Assembly: GCF_042680805.1 (NCBI RefSeq)
Contig: NZ_JBHUEM010000007.1
Span: 1 to 64,000 of the forward strand
Direction of reading: 5' to 3'
Length of the DNA stretch: 64,000 bases
Origin: Bacillus_CJ salitolerans
GTDB lineage: Bacteria; Bacillota; Bacilli; Bacillales; SA4
A program made the position numbers and the translations under genes. Below are positions 8,447-16,996 of the stretch, in pieces (positions within the stretch are counted from its first letter, which is position 1; every line of letters begins with the position of its first letter). The notes under the pieces are model-generated. The model was not told where the DNA came from, did no database searches, and saw only the letters and a list, made by a program, of their open reading frames with translations.

Positions 8447-8749
8447 CTACTTGGGTAATGCAATACGAAATGGAAATAATGTTGCTGTCATTATGCCTTC
8501 TTTGACCGCTGGGTCTGATTCCATAATCTTAATCGCTTCTTCTTCTGACTCCACTTCAAGAATGACAATCCCGAATCCATCTGGATCCATATTTAATGTT
8601 CTACCAGCTAGTGCTACAATCCCTTCCTGACAAAGTAACTGAAGCTGATCGAAATGTTTAAGAACGATGTTATTCTCTTTTTCTGTCCAGTTAGATTCAT
8701 CTAATAAGCTAGGGATAAGCTTCAATTGATATAGATATTGCTCCTTCAT
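8447..8749 (-). CDS. YciI-like protein
   Basis: A 100-residue alpha/beta protein of the YciI (YCII-related) dimeric ferredoxin-like fold, small enzymes or binding proteins of mostly unknown role. The region DPDGFGIVILEVESEEEA followed by MESDPAV matches the family's conserved end. ATG 8749 follows GGGAGGAATAGGC and comes two bases after the phosphatase stop, so the two are translationally linked. Confidence 0.8.
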   Translation of the reverse strand: MKEQYLYQLKLIPSLLDESNWTEKENNIVLKHFDQLQLLCQEGIVALAGRTLNMDPDGFGIVILEVESEEEAIKIMESDPAVKEGIMTATLFPFRIALPK

Positions 8750-8751
8750 GC

Positions 8752-9297
8752 CTATTCCTCCCATATACGCTCTACTAGATGCGTATTTTCCTTCATGTTT
8801 ATCATAAATACATCTGGGTTCGACATTGCTTGCCATTCTTCAAATCCATATTTCTCATCAAACATTCTCAATAGTAAGGTGGTTAAATTTCCGTGACTAA
8901 CTAAGGCGATATGCTCGTCATTATCCATTACTAATTCCTGAATTAATGACTGCAAGCGAACCATCGCTTCCTTAGAGGATTCACCACCTTCAAAGGAAAG
9001 GTTTTCATCGTCAAACGATGCTTCTAAATTTTCTAACCAATTTGAAAGAGGAGGATCGCTCAATATTCGTTCAACTAATCGAGGATCTTCGATTATTGGA
9101 ATTCCTTGTTTTTCTGCATAAGGTTTGATTGTTTCAACAGCCCTTACATATGGACTAGAAATGATTTTCTTAATCGGGTATTCATTTAAGAATTCTGCTA
9201 ACTGCTTTGCCTGTTCTACCCCTTCAGTAGTAAGAACCGCTTCCTCTTCCTGTCCCGTCGCCTTGCAATGACGAATAACATAAAGAATTTTATTCAC
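8752..9297 (-). CDS. histidine phosphatase family protein
   Basis: Phosphoglycerate-mutase-like phosphatase of about 181 residues. The catalytic loop is YVIRHCKATGQ (the usual RHG/RHA is RHC here), followed by SSPYVRAVET with the second phosphate-binding arginine, and the late SHGN with the second histidine. GTG at 9295-9297 is well spaced from AAGGGTGG and overlaps the rnz stop (GTGAATAA), indicating translational coupling; a GTG at 9306 is too close to the site. Substrate unknown. Confidence 0.85.
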   Translation of the reverse strand: MNKILYVIRHCKATGQEEEAVLTTEGVEQAKQLAEFLNEYPIKKIISSPYVRAVETIKPYAEKQGIPIIEDPRLVERILSDPPLSNWLENLEASFDDENLSFEGGESSKEAMVRLQSLIQELVMDNDEHIALVSHGNLTTLLLRMFDEKYGFEEWQAMSNPDVFMINMKENTHLVERIWEE

Positions 9298-10228
9298 TAG
9301 ATCCACCCTTCCTTTCTATACGAGTTGTGTAAAAATCATATGCAATATCAACCGTCTGAAAAATTTCCTTAGCTTCCTTTTCTAGTTGAACCGAATCTTC
9401 TCTTTGATACCTAGCACTAATATGATTCAGTACTAACTTTTTAGCATTTGCTATTTTGGCTACTTCGGCTGCTTGTGTTGTTGTTGAATGGAAATAATCA
9501 TGGGCAAGCTTTCCTTCATGGCTAGCAAAGGTTGCTTCATGTATCAACATATCAGCATTTTTTGCAAGCTCGATACTTTTTTGACAATACCTTGTATCAC
9601 CTAAAATGGTGACAATTCTTCCAGGTTGACTAGGACCAAGATAATCCTTTCCATTTAATGTAATGCCATTCTCTAATGTAATCGTCTCCCCTAATTTTAG
9701 CTTCTTGAATACAGGTCCTGGAGTCACACCTAGCTCTATTAAATTGTCTACTAATAATGCACCAGGGAGATCCTTTTCTGTAATACGATATCCATAACTA
9801 GGAAGTCCATGATCTAGTAATCCTGCTTCTACTCGAAAATAACGATCTTCAAATAGTATTCCCTCTTCTATTTCTACAATCTTAAGCGGATATTTTAAGT
9901 GTGTTTTGCTTATTTTCAAACAAATTTCTATGTAATCTTTAATACCTTTAGGACCATATACGGTTACAGACGTCTCTCCTCCTTGAAATGAGCGACTACC
10001 TAATAATCCTGGCAAACCAAATATATGGTCTCCGTGCAAATGCGTGATGAAAATTTTCTCGATTTTTCGTGGGCGAATAGACGTATGTAAGATTTGATGC
10101 TGAGTTGCCTCCCCGCAATCAAAGAGCCAAACAGCTCCAATTTCTTCTACTAATTGAAGAGCGATGGCTGATACATTTCTTTCTTTTGCCGGCAAACCTG
10201 CACCAGTACCCAAAAAAGTAATCTCCAT
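9290..10228 (-). CDS. rnz: ribonuclease Z (tRNA 3'-endonuclease)
   Basis: Zinc-dependent metallo-beta-lactamase-fold enzyme that trims the 3' trailer of CCA-less tRNA precursors. Visible: the N-terminal EITFLGTGAGLPAKERNVSA, the metal-binding THLHGDHIFGLPG, later ILGDTRYC with an Asp ligand, and HEATFAS / LNHISARY with the C-terminal ligands and the HST switch region HDYFHSTT. 312 aa, normal size. ATG 10228 has AGGAGGG seven bases upstream. It lies 13 bases after dinB, corresponding to yqjK near yqjH in B. subtilis. Confidence 0.96.
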   Translation of the reverse strand: MEITFLGTGAGLPAKERNVSAIALQLVEEIGAVWLFDCGEATQHQILHTSIRPRKIEKIFITHLHGDHIFGLPGLLGSRSFQGGETSVTVYGPKGIKDYIEICLKISKTHLKYPLKIVEIEEGILFEDRYFRVEAGLLDHGLPSYGYRITEKDLPGALLVDNLIELGVTPGPVFKKLKLGETITLENGITLNGKDYLGPSQPGRIVTILGDTRYCQKSIELAKNADMLIHEATFASHEGKLAHDYFHSTTTQAAEVAKIANAKKLVLNHISARYQREDSVQLEKEAKEIFQTVDIAYDFYTTRIERKGGSSE

Positions 10229-10241
10229 GTTTCGCCCTCCT

Positions 10242-11501
10242 TTACCTATCTGTTTTTGGGTTTTGTAAAAAATCCTTATTGAAACTTGTTCCCTTAGTAT
10301 TGGATTCCTTATCAACAATGGATAATCCTTTTTTTATTGCATGATTTCCATATTTTGATTGTAGCTTCTCGATTGTATCGTATAAAGGCTCATTTTTAGC
10401 ATCCTGCTCAAACGAAAACAGATCAAGTTGTTTATAAGCATCCTTCTTATCGACAAGATCTTGAGCGGTAACACCTAATAAACGAACAGGATCCTCGGTC
10501 CAATGCTTTTTCCATAACTGCTCTATAATATTCATCAAATCAATTGATTCAACGATGGGATTCTCAAGCTTCTTACTTCTTGTGATTGTTTTTCTATCAT
10601 CGTAACGAATCATTAACTGAACTGTAAGTGCAACCATTTCTTTTCGCTTTAACCTTCTCGATACGGAATCTGATAACTTCTTTAGCACATCGAAGATTTC
10701 ATGCTCATCAGTCGAATCCTCTCGAAGCGTAGTTGAGTTCCCGATGCTTTTAAACTCATATATGGCATCTGGGTCAACAGGTCTACTGTCAATCCCATTT
10801 GCTCGACTCTTTAACCGTTCACCATTTATCCCTAGCAGTTTTTTTAATTGGATAGAATCAGCTTTTGCTAAATCACCAATCGTAAGAATTTGAAATGGTC
10901 TTAGTTTCTGGGCTGTTTTCTCGCCTACTCCATGCATTTCTTCTACTGGCAATGGCCAAAGTACTTTTTCTACATCTCTTTTCCTTATCACTGTAATTCC
11001 TAGAGGTTTTTTCATATTGGAGCCCATTTTTGCTAGAAATTTATTGGGCGCAATTCCAATACTACATGGAAGAAGTAGGTTTTCTAGCAGTTCGTTTTGG
11101 ATTTTTCTTGCCACCTCAAGAGGTGATCCCATCCGAAAACATTCCGTAATATCTATGTATCCCTCATCAATTGAAACTGGTTGAACGAGAGGTGTATACG
11201 TCCGTAAATAGTCAAACATAGCGAGCGAGGCTTTACGATAACGGTCAAAATTCGGTGTTTTCACGATTAGACCTGGACATAATTTTTTCGCTTCCCACAA
11301 TGGCATAGTTGCCTTTATTCCTTTAGCCCTTGCCTCATAGCTACAAGTTACAATAATCCCTCTTCGTTCTTCTGGGTTTCCCGCTATTGCGAGCGGCTTT
11401 CCTCTTAATGATGGATCATAAGCAACCTCCACCGAAGCATAGAAACTATTCATATCAACATGTAAAATAACCCGTCCATTTTTCGGATACATATTTTTCA
11501 A
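10242..11501 (-). CDS. dinB: DNA polymerase IV (Y-family, lesion bypass)
   Basis: Error-prone translesion polymerase of 419 residues. Catalytic motifs are clear: HVDMNSFYASVE with the first Asp, and VSIDEGYIDIT with the second Asp-Glu pair; helix-hairpin-helix sequence follows (HGVGEKTAQKL). The little-finger domain ends near residue 360 and the tail has LDLFSFE, a likely beta-clamp-binding peptide. TTG 11501 has GAGGTG seven bases away; ATG three codons later is too distant. Corresponds to yqjH; upstream of rnz. Confidence 0.95.
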   Translation of the reverse strand: MKNMYPKNGRVILHVDMNSFYASVEVAYDPSLRGKPLAIAGNPEERRGIIVTCSYEARAKGIKATMPLWEAKKLCPGLIVKTPNFDRYRKASLAMFDYLRTYTPLVQPVSIDEGYIDITECFRMGSPLEVARKIQNELLENLLLPCSIGIAPNKFLAKMGSNMKKPLGITVIRKRDVEKVLWPLPVEEMHGVGEKTAQKLRPFQILTIGDLAKADSIQLKKLLGINGERLKSRANGIDSRPVDPDAIYEFKSIGNSTTLREDSTDEHEIFDVLKKLSDSVSRRLKRKEMVALTVQLMIRYDDRKTITRSKKLENPIVESIDLMNIIEQLWKKHWTEDPVRLLGVTAQDLVDKKDAYKQLDLFSFEQDAKNEPLYDTIEKLQSKYGNHAIKKGLSIVDKESNTKGTSFNKDFLQNPKTDR

Positions 11502-11671
11502 GAAGATTCACCTCAAACCCTATCAATACAAAATGCTACGGACTACTTCTATCATAAATCCTACAATATAATTGATGCAAATATGGAACGATGATGAATA
11601 GAAAAATTGGCATACTCCTAGAAATGATACTTAAGACAAATGCTTACTATTATGGTAAACACCAAAAGAAA

Positions 11672-11690
11672 AAGGCCCTACGCGGACCTT
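11672..11690 (-). terminator. terminator of the CheW-like gene
   Basis: AAGG-C-CC (11672-11678) pairs with GG-A-CCTT (11684-11690) with one mismatch; on the minus strand it is followed by TTTTTCTTTT. The stem overlaps the stop codon of the CheW-like gene. Confidence 0.75.
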
Positions 11691-12156
11691 ATTTTAAATG
11701 TTGCTTTATTTCTCGCATTTCATCTAGTGATTGAAGAAGCTTGGAAGGATCGATTAAAGTAAGCAATCGATTCGTAAGGTTTGCAACACCCATTAAATAC
11801 GAATTCTGACCATAGGACATTAAGCCTACTTGTTGTATGGAGTCATTTGGAATATCAATTATTTCCTTTGCATCATCGACAATTAGACCAAATGAAAATT
11901 CGTTTGTATGAACAACGATCATTCTAGTCTTATCAGATACTTCCGATGCCTTTTTATATAGAACTTGATTCGAATCAAGAATCGGTGTTACATCTCCACG
12001 AATTGTCGTTACACCATTCATATAATAAGGCATATTTGGAACAGATGTTAAAGGTTGCATCTTTTCAATCGAAACAACATACTGAATCGGAACACCATAC
12101 TCTTCTTCCTGTGTTTGAAAAACAACCACCTTATCTAAAGCTACTGCCTCACTCAT
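11689..12156 (-). CDS. CheW-like chemotaxis coupling protein
   Basis: A stand-alone CheW domain of 155 residues: KVVVFQTQEEEYGVPIQYV (first strand pair), the conserved NGVTTIRGDVTPILD turn, and FGLIVDDAKEIIDI. CheW proteins couple receptors to the CheA kinase at the cell pole. No other chemotaxis gene is nearby, so this is an orphan copy, perhaps an auxiliary coupling protein like one half of CheV. ATG follows GAGGGGG. Confidence 0.88.
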   Translation of the reverse strand: MSEAVALDKVVVFQTQEEEYGVPIQYVVSIEKMQPLTSVPNMPYYMNGVTTIRGDVTPILDSNQVLYKKASEVSDKTRMIVVHTNEFSFGLIVDDAKEIIDIPNDSIQQVGLMSYGQNSYLMGVANLTNRLLTLIDPSKLLQSLDEMREIKQHLK

Positions 12157-12246
12157 AAGTACAACCCCCTCATTAATAACTACTAGTTTTATCTATCATA
12201 CTATATTTTCTCTCTAACATATAGGTTTTTATAGTACAAAATCACT

Positions 12247-12348
12247 ATTCCCTTCCAAGGAATAATTATATTTTTATCACTCTAGTTCTTAAAACTAGTA
12301 AAACGCATACATTACTAATACAGACTTAATTACTTCTAGGTAATAATT
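12247..12348 (+). promoter_or_regulatory. cluster of inverted repeats upstream of the aldehyde dehydrogenase
   Basis: Three short dyads lie in the 100 bases before the ribosome site: ATTCC/GGAAT (12247-12263), CTAGTT/AACTAG (12282-12298) and ATTAC/GTAAT (near 12331-12346). They are candidate operators for the dehydrogenase/DUF779 operon. No sigma-54 type promoter is visible. Short dyads arise easily in AT-rich DNA, so support is weak. Confidence 0.3.
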
Positions 12349-12365
12349 TCAAGGAGGAATGAAAG

Positions 12366-13886
12366 ATGATTTATGCAACGCCTGGACATGCGGACTCAAA
12401 AGTAAGCTTTAAAAAACGCTATGATAATTATATTGGAGGGAAATGGACTCCTCCAGTAAAGGGTGAGTACTTTGAAAATGTAACACCTGTTACTGGACAA
12501 GCATTTTGTGAAGTAGCAAGATCTAACGCTGAAGACATAGAATTAGCATTAGATGCTGCACATGAGGCAAAAAATGCTTGGGGAAAGACGTCTGCAGCTG
12601 AGCGTGCGAATATCCTTAACAAGATTGCAGATAGAATGGAACAAAACCTAGAAATGTTGGCAGTTGCGGAGACATGGGATAACGGGAAGCCTGTTCGTGA
12701 AACGTTAGCAGCAGACCTTCCACTTGCCATTGACCATTTCCGTTATTTTGCAGGTTGCGTAAGAAGCCAAGAAGGAACAATATCTCAACTCGACAACGAT
12801 ACTGTTGCTTACCACTTTCATGAGCCATTAGGTGTTGTTGGACAAATTATTCCGTGGAATTTCCCGCTATTGATGGCGACTTGGAAGCTTGCTCCTGCCC
12901 TTGCAGCTGGCAATTGTGTCGTGTTAAAGCCTGCTGAGCAAACACCTACATCCATCATGATATTCATGGAATTGATTGAAGATTTAGTTCCTCCTGGAGT
13001 TATTAATATTGTAAACGGTTTCGGGGTAGAAGCTGGTAAGCCTCTAGCATCAAGTAAACGTGTTGCTAAGGTTGCCTTTACAGGAGAAACAACAACAGGT
13101 AGATTCATTATGCAATATGCCTCTCAAAACTTAATTCCTGTCACTTTAGAGCTTGGCGGAAAATCTCCTAATATCTTTTTTGAAGATGTAATGGCTCAAG
13201 ATGACGAATTTTTGGATAAAGCGATAGAAGGATTTGTAATGTTTGCTTTAAATCAAGGAGAAGTATGTACATGCCCGTCCCGCGCGCTAATCCACGAATC
13301 TATTTATGAAAGGTTCATGGAACGAGCACTATCTAGAGTTGAACAAATTAAACAAGGTAATCCACTTGATACAGATACAATGATTGGGGCACAAGCTTCT
13401 ACCGAACAGCTTGAGAAAATCCTCTCTTATTTAGATATCGGAAAACAAGAAGGCGCAGAGGTTCTTATTGGTGGTGACAGAACCTACCTTGAAGGAGAGC
13501 TTGAAGGTGGCTATTACGTTAAACCTACGGTGTTTAAAGGACATAACAAAATGCGTATCTTCCAAGAAGAAATCTTTGGTCCAGTTGTCTCTGTTACAAC
13601 CTTTAAAACCCCAGAGGAAGCATTACAAATTGCAAACGATACTTTATATGGACTAGGGGCAGGTGTGTGGACTAGAGATGTAAATACAGCATACCGATTT
13701 GGTAGAGAAATCGAAGCTGGTAGAGTATGGACAAATTGCTACCATGCTTATCCTGCACACGCAGCATTTGGAGGCTATAAGGCATCTGGAATTGGTAGGG
13801 AAAACCACAAGATGATGCTAAGTCATTACCAGCAAACTAAAAATCTACTTGTTAGCTATAGCCCTCAAAAATTAGGATTCTTCTAA
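12366..13886 (+). CDS. aldehyde dehydrogenase (acetaldehyde/ExaC type)
   Basis: NAD-dependent aldehyde dehydrogenase of 506 residues that oxidises aldehydes to acids. Visible: GVVGQIIPWNFPLLM (cofactor pocket), VTLELGGKSPNIFF with the general-base Glu, and LNQGEVCTCPSRA with the catalytic Cys. Presence of a second Cys next to the nucleophile (CTC) and the DUF779 gene one base downstream are typical of the alcohol/acetaldehyde-linked ExaC/AldA branch. ATG has AAGGAGG nine bases upstream. Likely induced with alcohol catabolism. Confidence 0.92.
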   Translation: MIYATPGHADSKVSFKKRYDNYIGGKWTPPVKGEYFENVTPVTGQAFCEVARSNAEDIELALDAAHEAKNAWGKTSAAERANILNKIADRMEQNLEMLAVAETWDNGKPVRETLAADLPLAIDHFRYFAGCVRSQEGTISQLDNDTVAYHFHEPLGVVGQIIPWNFPLLMATWKLAPALAAGNCVVLKPAEQTPTSIMIFMELIEDLVPPGVINIVNGFGVEAGKPLASSKRVAKVAFTGETTTGRFIMQYASQNLIPVTLELGGKSPNIFFEDVMAQDDEFLDKAIEGFVMFALNQGEVCTCPSRALIHESIYERFMERALSRVEQIKQGNPLDTDTMIGAQASTEQLEKILSYLDIGKQEGAEVLIGGDRTYLEGELEGGYYVKPTVFKGHNKMRIFQEEIFGPVVSVTTFKTPEEALQIANDTLYGLGAGVWTRDVNTAYRFGREIEAGRVWTNCYHAYPAHAAFGGYKASGIGRENHKMMLSHYQQTKNLLVSYSPQKLGFF

Positions 13887-13887
13887 A

Positions 13888-14247
13888 ATGACTTCAATTG
13901 ACAAGGTCACTGCAACAAAAGAAGCCCTTCAACTAATTGAAAGACTAAAGGTAAAACATGGTGAGCTACTATTCCATCAATCAGGTGGATGCTGTGACGG
14001 AAGTTCTCCAATGTGCTATCCAAAAAGTGAGTTTTTCATTGGTGATGTTGATGTTTTACTTGGATATATCGGCAACTGCCCTTTCTATATGACAGAGGCT
14101 CAATATGAATATTGGAAGCATACTCAATTAATAATTGATGTCGTAAAAGGTAGAGGTGGTATGTTTTCATTAGAAGGGCCAGAGGGGTTGAGGTTTTTAA
14201 CGAGGTCTAGAGTATTCACTGAAGAAGAACAAAGAAACTTAAAATAG
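13888..14247 (+). CDS. DUF779 protein, aldehyde dehydrogenase partner
   Basis: A 119-residue DUF779 protein. It carries the family's cysteine-rich HQSGGCCDGSSPMCYP motif (four cysteines within 15 residues, suggestive of metal or redox chemistry) and GNCPFYM. The family is found almost always beside ExaC-type aldehyde dehydrogenases; its role is not established. It starts one base after the dehydrogenase stop and is therefore co-translated. Confidence 0.92.
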   Translation: MTSIDKVTATKEALQLIERLKVKHGELLFHQSGGCCDGSSPMCYPKSEFFIGDVDVLLGYIGNCPFYMTEAQYEYWKHTQLIIDVVKGRGGMFSLEGPEGLRFLTRSRVFTEEEQRNLK

Positions 14248-14270
14248 ATTCCCGTTTAGGGAATCTATTC
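14246..14270. terminator. terminator between DUF779 and radical SAM genes
   Basis: AGATTCCC (14246-14253) pairs perfectly with GGGAATCT (14259-14266) around GTTTA and is followed by ATTCTTC. It sits between two convergent genes. Confidence 0.75.
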
Positions 14271-14272
14271 TT

Positions 14273-15091
14273 CTAATTGACTGGTGGTAAAAATCCTTCT
14301 TTACTAATAAATATAGCTTCATTTGGAAAATATCTTTGTAGTGCTACAACTAGTTGCTTGTACTTCTCACGATTATACCACTCCTGAAGATTCATCTTCT
14401 CATATATCTTATATATCCCCATTGTTTTTGTCCTTTTCCCTTCACTTCCATCGCCTTGGAAATAGTCATCAACTGTTATTCGATTGACTACTTTTGAAAG
14501 CAATTCTGAAAAAGAATTTGTTGAAGGAAGAAGAGGAGCAATGGCTACCTGTGTTTTGATTCCACTCTTTCCAATTTGATCAATGGCTTTTAGCCTAGCC
14601 GATATAGGTGGTGCACTAGGTGAGAAAAGCTTTCGAATATCTTCTCTATCTGTTTCAACTGTCATACTAACTAGCACATTTAACTGCTTTAGTAATTCAA
14701 TATCCCTTGTCACTAAAGGACTTCTTGTTTGCAAAAATAAAAAATCAGGCGGCTCTTTTACCATGGCTTCGAGGATAGATTTTGTTATTTCATTTTTATA
14801 CTCAACTGGTTGGTATGGATCAGTACTAGATGACATAAAAATCGAAATGGAAGGATACTTCTTTCTAGCCTTTTTAATTTCAGCTTGATATCTATCTGCA
14901 GCATTTGCCTTAATATCAACCCATGTACCCCAGTCTTCTTTTCGGAATAATCCAACAGGGCTTTTTCGAACATAACAATAGCTACAGGCAAAAGCACAAC
15001 CAGAATAAGGATTTAAGGAAAACGTATATCCTTCAAGAAACCCACTTGCTGGAGTCAACAATTGTTTAGTATGTTTTTCTACGATATTCAT
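14273..15091 (-). CDS. SplB-like radical SAM protein
   Basis: A 272-residue member of the spore-photoproduct-lyase-related radical SAM family. NPYSGCAFACSYCYVRK contains the CxxxCxxC that binds the 4Fe-4S cluster; SSSTDPYQPVE and MTVETDRED are conserved later elements. These compact homologues lack the DNA-lesion-binding features of true SplB and their substrate is unknown. ATG follows AGGTGAAAC, inside the end of the VanZ gene (26-base overlap), so the two are coupled. Confidence 0.85.
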   Translation of the reverse strand: MNIVEKHTKQLLTPASGFLEGYTFSLNPYSGCAFACSYCYVRKSPVGLFRKEDWGTWVDIKANAADRYQAEIKKARKKYPSISIFMSSSTDPYQPVEYKNEITKSILEAMVKEPPDFLFLQTRSPLVTRDIELLKQLNVLVSMTVETDREDIRKLFSPSAPPISARLKAIDQIGKSGIKTQVAIAPLLPSTNSFSELLSKVVNRITVDDYFQGDGSEGKRTKTMGIYKIYEKMNLQEWYNREKYKQLVVALQRYFPNEAIFISKEGFLPPVN

Positions 15092-15530
15092 GTTTCACCT
15101 TCCAATCAGTAAGTAGTCTACTTATGCTCGAGAAAATAAGAAAGCCAATTACGCCACCTGTTGTATTTAAAACAATATCATCAACATCAAATGCTCCCGC
15201 TCTTATAAGAACTTGGGTAACTTCAATCGCGAATGAAAAGAAAAAAGATAAACCAACAACCTTCAGGAACTGTTTTTCAATAAAATAAGCGATAAAGAAT
15301 CCAAAAGGAACAAATGCAAAAATATTGCCAAAAAAGTTATCAGTGAGTAACCTCCAACCAAAACCATTGAAATGCATGATATAATCTGAGATTGACTTAA
15401 ACGGAATAACATTATAAGCAAGCGTTCCATAAACGGATTGACGATAACTAGATAAAAATAACAAATACATTAGTATGATAAAATTAATACAAAAACAGCC
15501 TACCATTATTTTACGAATGAAAATAGTCAT
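15066..15530 (-). CDS. VanZ-like membrane protein
   Basis: A 154-residue protein with four predicted membrane segments (about 8-27, 66-86, 90-108, 122-141). The VanZ signatures are NIFAFVPFGFF, the FSFAIEVTQVL helix and FDVDDIVLNTTGGVIGF. VanZ of enterococci confers low-level teicoplanin tolerance; most chromosomal homologues have no proven role. It overlaps the radical SAM gene. Confidence 0.88.
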   Translation of the reverse strand: MTIFIRKIMVGCFCINFIILMYLLFLSSYRQSVYGTLAYNVIPFKSISDYIMHFNGFGWRLLTDNFFGNIFAFVPFGFFIAYFIEKQFLKVVGLSFFFSFAIEVTQVLIRAGAFDVDDIVLNTTGGVIGFLIFSSISRLLTDWKVKHEYRRKTY

Positions 15531-15623
15531 TTATAAATCTCCGTAAAAAGAAAAATAAAAAGAAGATGTGCATGAAGCAATTCCTCTTTTAATCTAACAT
15601 ATTTCAAGCAGAGATATCATTTT

Positions 15624-16064
15624 TTATTTTTGGCTTTCTAGGATTTTCTTGATCGTTACTAGATCCTTCATATTAGCTTTTTTCATCATTGATGACATAA
15701 ATGGTGTAAAAAGCTTAGAGAATCCAGAAGGGACTCCTTTATTTCGAAGCTTCATTTTTGTTTCATTTTGACCTAGCTTCTCCCACGTATATGTTGTCTC
15801 CATTGGAAAGGGTCCATTGGCTGTTCTCATCACTAGTTTTTTCCCAGGGAGCCACTCCACAATTTCATAAATATACGCAAGTTCTCTTCCTAAGAAATGC
15901 GCCTTAAATGCCACTTTAGACCCAATCTCTAAAGGCTTTGGTGTTTGCCAAACTGCTGATTTTATATTTACATACCATTCTGGTGCATTATCAGGATTTG
16001 TTGCATAGTCAGCTACCTTTTCGATAGGGCTGTTGATTAAAATTTCTGTTTTAACATCTACCAT
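15624..16064 (-). CDS. SRPBCC (START-like) family protein
   Basis: A 146-residue polyketide-cyclase/START-like protein: ILINSPIEKVADYATNPDNA, EWLPGKKLVMRTANGPFP and TYTWEKLG are typical of the helix-grip fold that encloses a hydrophobic ligand. It follows the ArsR-SRPBCC fusion gene by 42 bases on the same strand and is probably under the same twin operators. ATG has GAGGAG at good spacing. Confidence 0.82.
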   Translation of the reverse strand: MVDVKTEILINSPIEKVADYATNPDNAPEWYVNIKSAVWQTPKPLEIGSKVAFKAHFLGRELAYIYEIVEWLPGKKLVMRTANGPFPMETTYTWEKLGQNETKMKLRNKGVPSGFSKLFTPFMSSMMKKANMKDLVTIKKILESQK

Positions 16065-16106
16065 TTTTCTAGCTCCTCTATTTTATTTTAGTTGAATGTT
16101 CTGCAA

Positions 16107-16904
16107 TTATTGATTTTCTTTGTAACCTTTCCCATTCTCAACATATGTCTTCAAGAATTTACCTAATAATTCTTCCCATCCATTTCGATGCGCCTCCTCC
16201 CAGTTAGGGTCGATGAGACCAACTGCATGGTGTGAAAGCTTCAGAATTGTATCCTCTCCTCTTTCTTCTAGTTTAAAAGAGAAAGCGCTATTTACTGCCC
16301 CTTTCATTCCGAGTAAACCATTAAGTCGAATTTCGTATGGAGCATTTATAAAAGTAATAGTCCCCCATAATGCACCATGCTCATGGTCCACAATTTCAAC
16401 AAACTTCCCTCCTACTTTTGGTTCAAGTGATAGTTTTGAACGATCACCTAGTAAACGATAAGCCCACCAATCATTAATATTTTCAGTCAATGCTCCAAAC
16501 ACAAGATTTATCTTCCCTTTAATCGCAATTTCTTGTTCGATCTCAAATGATTGTTTCCAATTATTTTTACTCATGGTATTATTTTCTCCTTCAATATTTG
16601 ATTTTAATGTAAATAAGGATTGTGCCATTATAGACTGATATTTTGTCACCCATCTATCTGATAAATATTCAAGAGGAACAATATTGATATAGTTAAGGCG
16701 ATTTCTTCCCTCTCTTCTAATTAGAACAAGATTGGCATCTACAAGCTGATTTAAATGCTTCATAATCGCAAATCGACTTACTTCATCAAATTGATCACTA
16801 ATATCATTTGTAGTTTTAGGTCCATTTTTTAGTAAATCAAGTATAGTTCGTCTGATCGGGTGACCTAGTGCCTTAAATAAATCATTTAGATTGTCCTCAT
16901 TCAA
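16107..16904 (-). CDS. ArsR-type regulator fused to an AHSA1/SRPBCC domain
   Basis: Residues 1-90 form an ArsR winged helix (LFKALGHPIRRTILDLLKNG, then MKHLNQLVDANLVLIRREGR); from about 120 on follows an AHSA1-type START domain (EQEIAIKGKINLVFGALTEN, VGGKFVEIVDHEHGALWGTI). The fusion suggests a one-component sensor whose START domain binds a hydrophobic ligand. TTG start with AAGGTG nine bases before. Two dyads 25 bp apart directly upstream are its probable operators. Forms an operon with the SRPBCC gene. Confidence 0.88.
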   Translation of the reverse strand: MNEDNLNDLFKALGHPIRRTILDLLKNGPKTTNDISDQFDEVSRFAIMKHLNQLVDANLVLIRREGRNRLNYINIVPLEYLSDRWVTKYQSIMAQSLFTLKSNIEGENNTMSKNNWKQSFEIEQEIAIKGKINLVFGALTENINDWWAYRLLGDRSKLSLEPKVGGKFVEIVDHEHGALWGTITFINAPYEIRLNGLLGMKGAVNSAFSFKLEERGEDTILKLSHHAVGLIDPNWEEAHRNGWEELLGKFLKTYVENGKGYKENQ

Positions 16905-16927
16905 TTGGTATCACCTTCTAATTATAC

Positions 16928-16972
16928 ATGTTACTAAAAGGTAACATATAATATGTGACCAAATAGTAACAT
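16928..16972 (-). promoter_or_regulatory. twin operators of the ArsR-SRPBCC operon
   Basis: Dyad 1 is ATGTTAC-TAAAAG-GTAACAT (16928-16947); dyad 2 is ATGTGAC-CAAATA-GTAACAT (16953-16972). Both have 7-bp arms and a 6-bp spacer, and the centres are 25 bp apart. They begin 24 bases upstream of the start codon, where they would block transcription. Such paired sites suit the dimeric ArsR winged helix encoded next door. Confidence 0.82.
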
Positions 16973-16996
16973 ATTTATTTATGTTAAGTCAACAAC

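Noticed and set aside
12428..13108. Antisense reading frames opposite the aldehyde dehydrogenase
   Set aside because: Three open frames without ribosome sites mirror the codon bias of the real gene on the other strand.
15066..15530. Glycopeptide-resistance locus (VanZ)
   Set aside because: VanZ-like membrane proteins are common in Bacillus chromosomes; no vanHAX-type genes are present.
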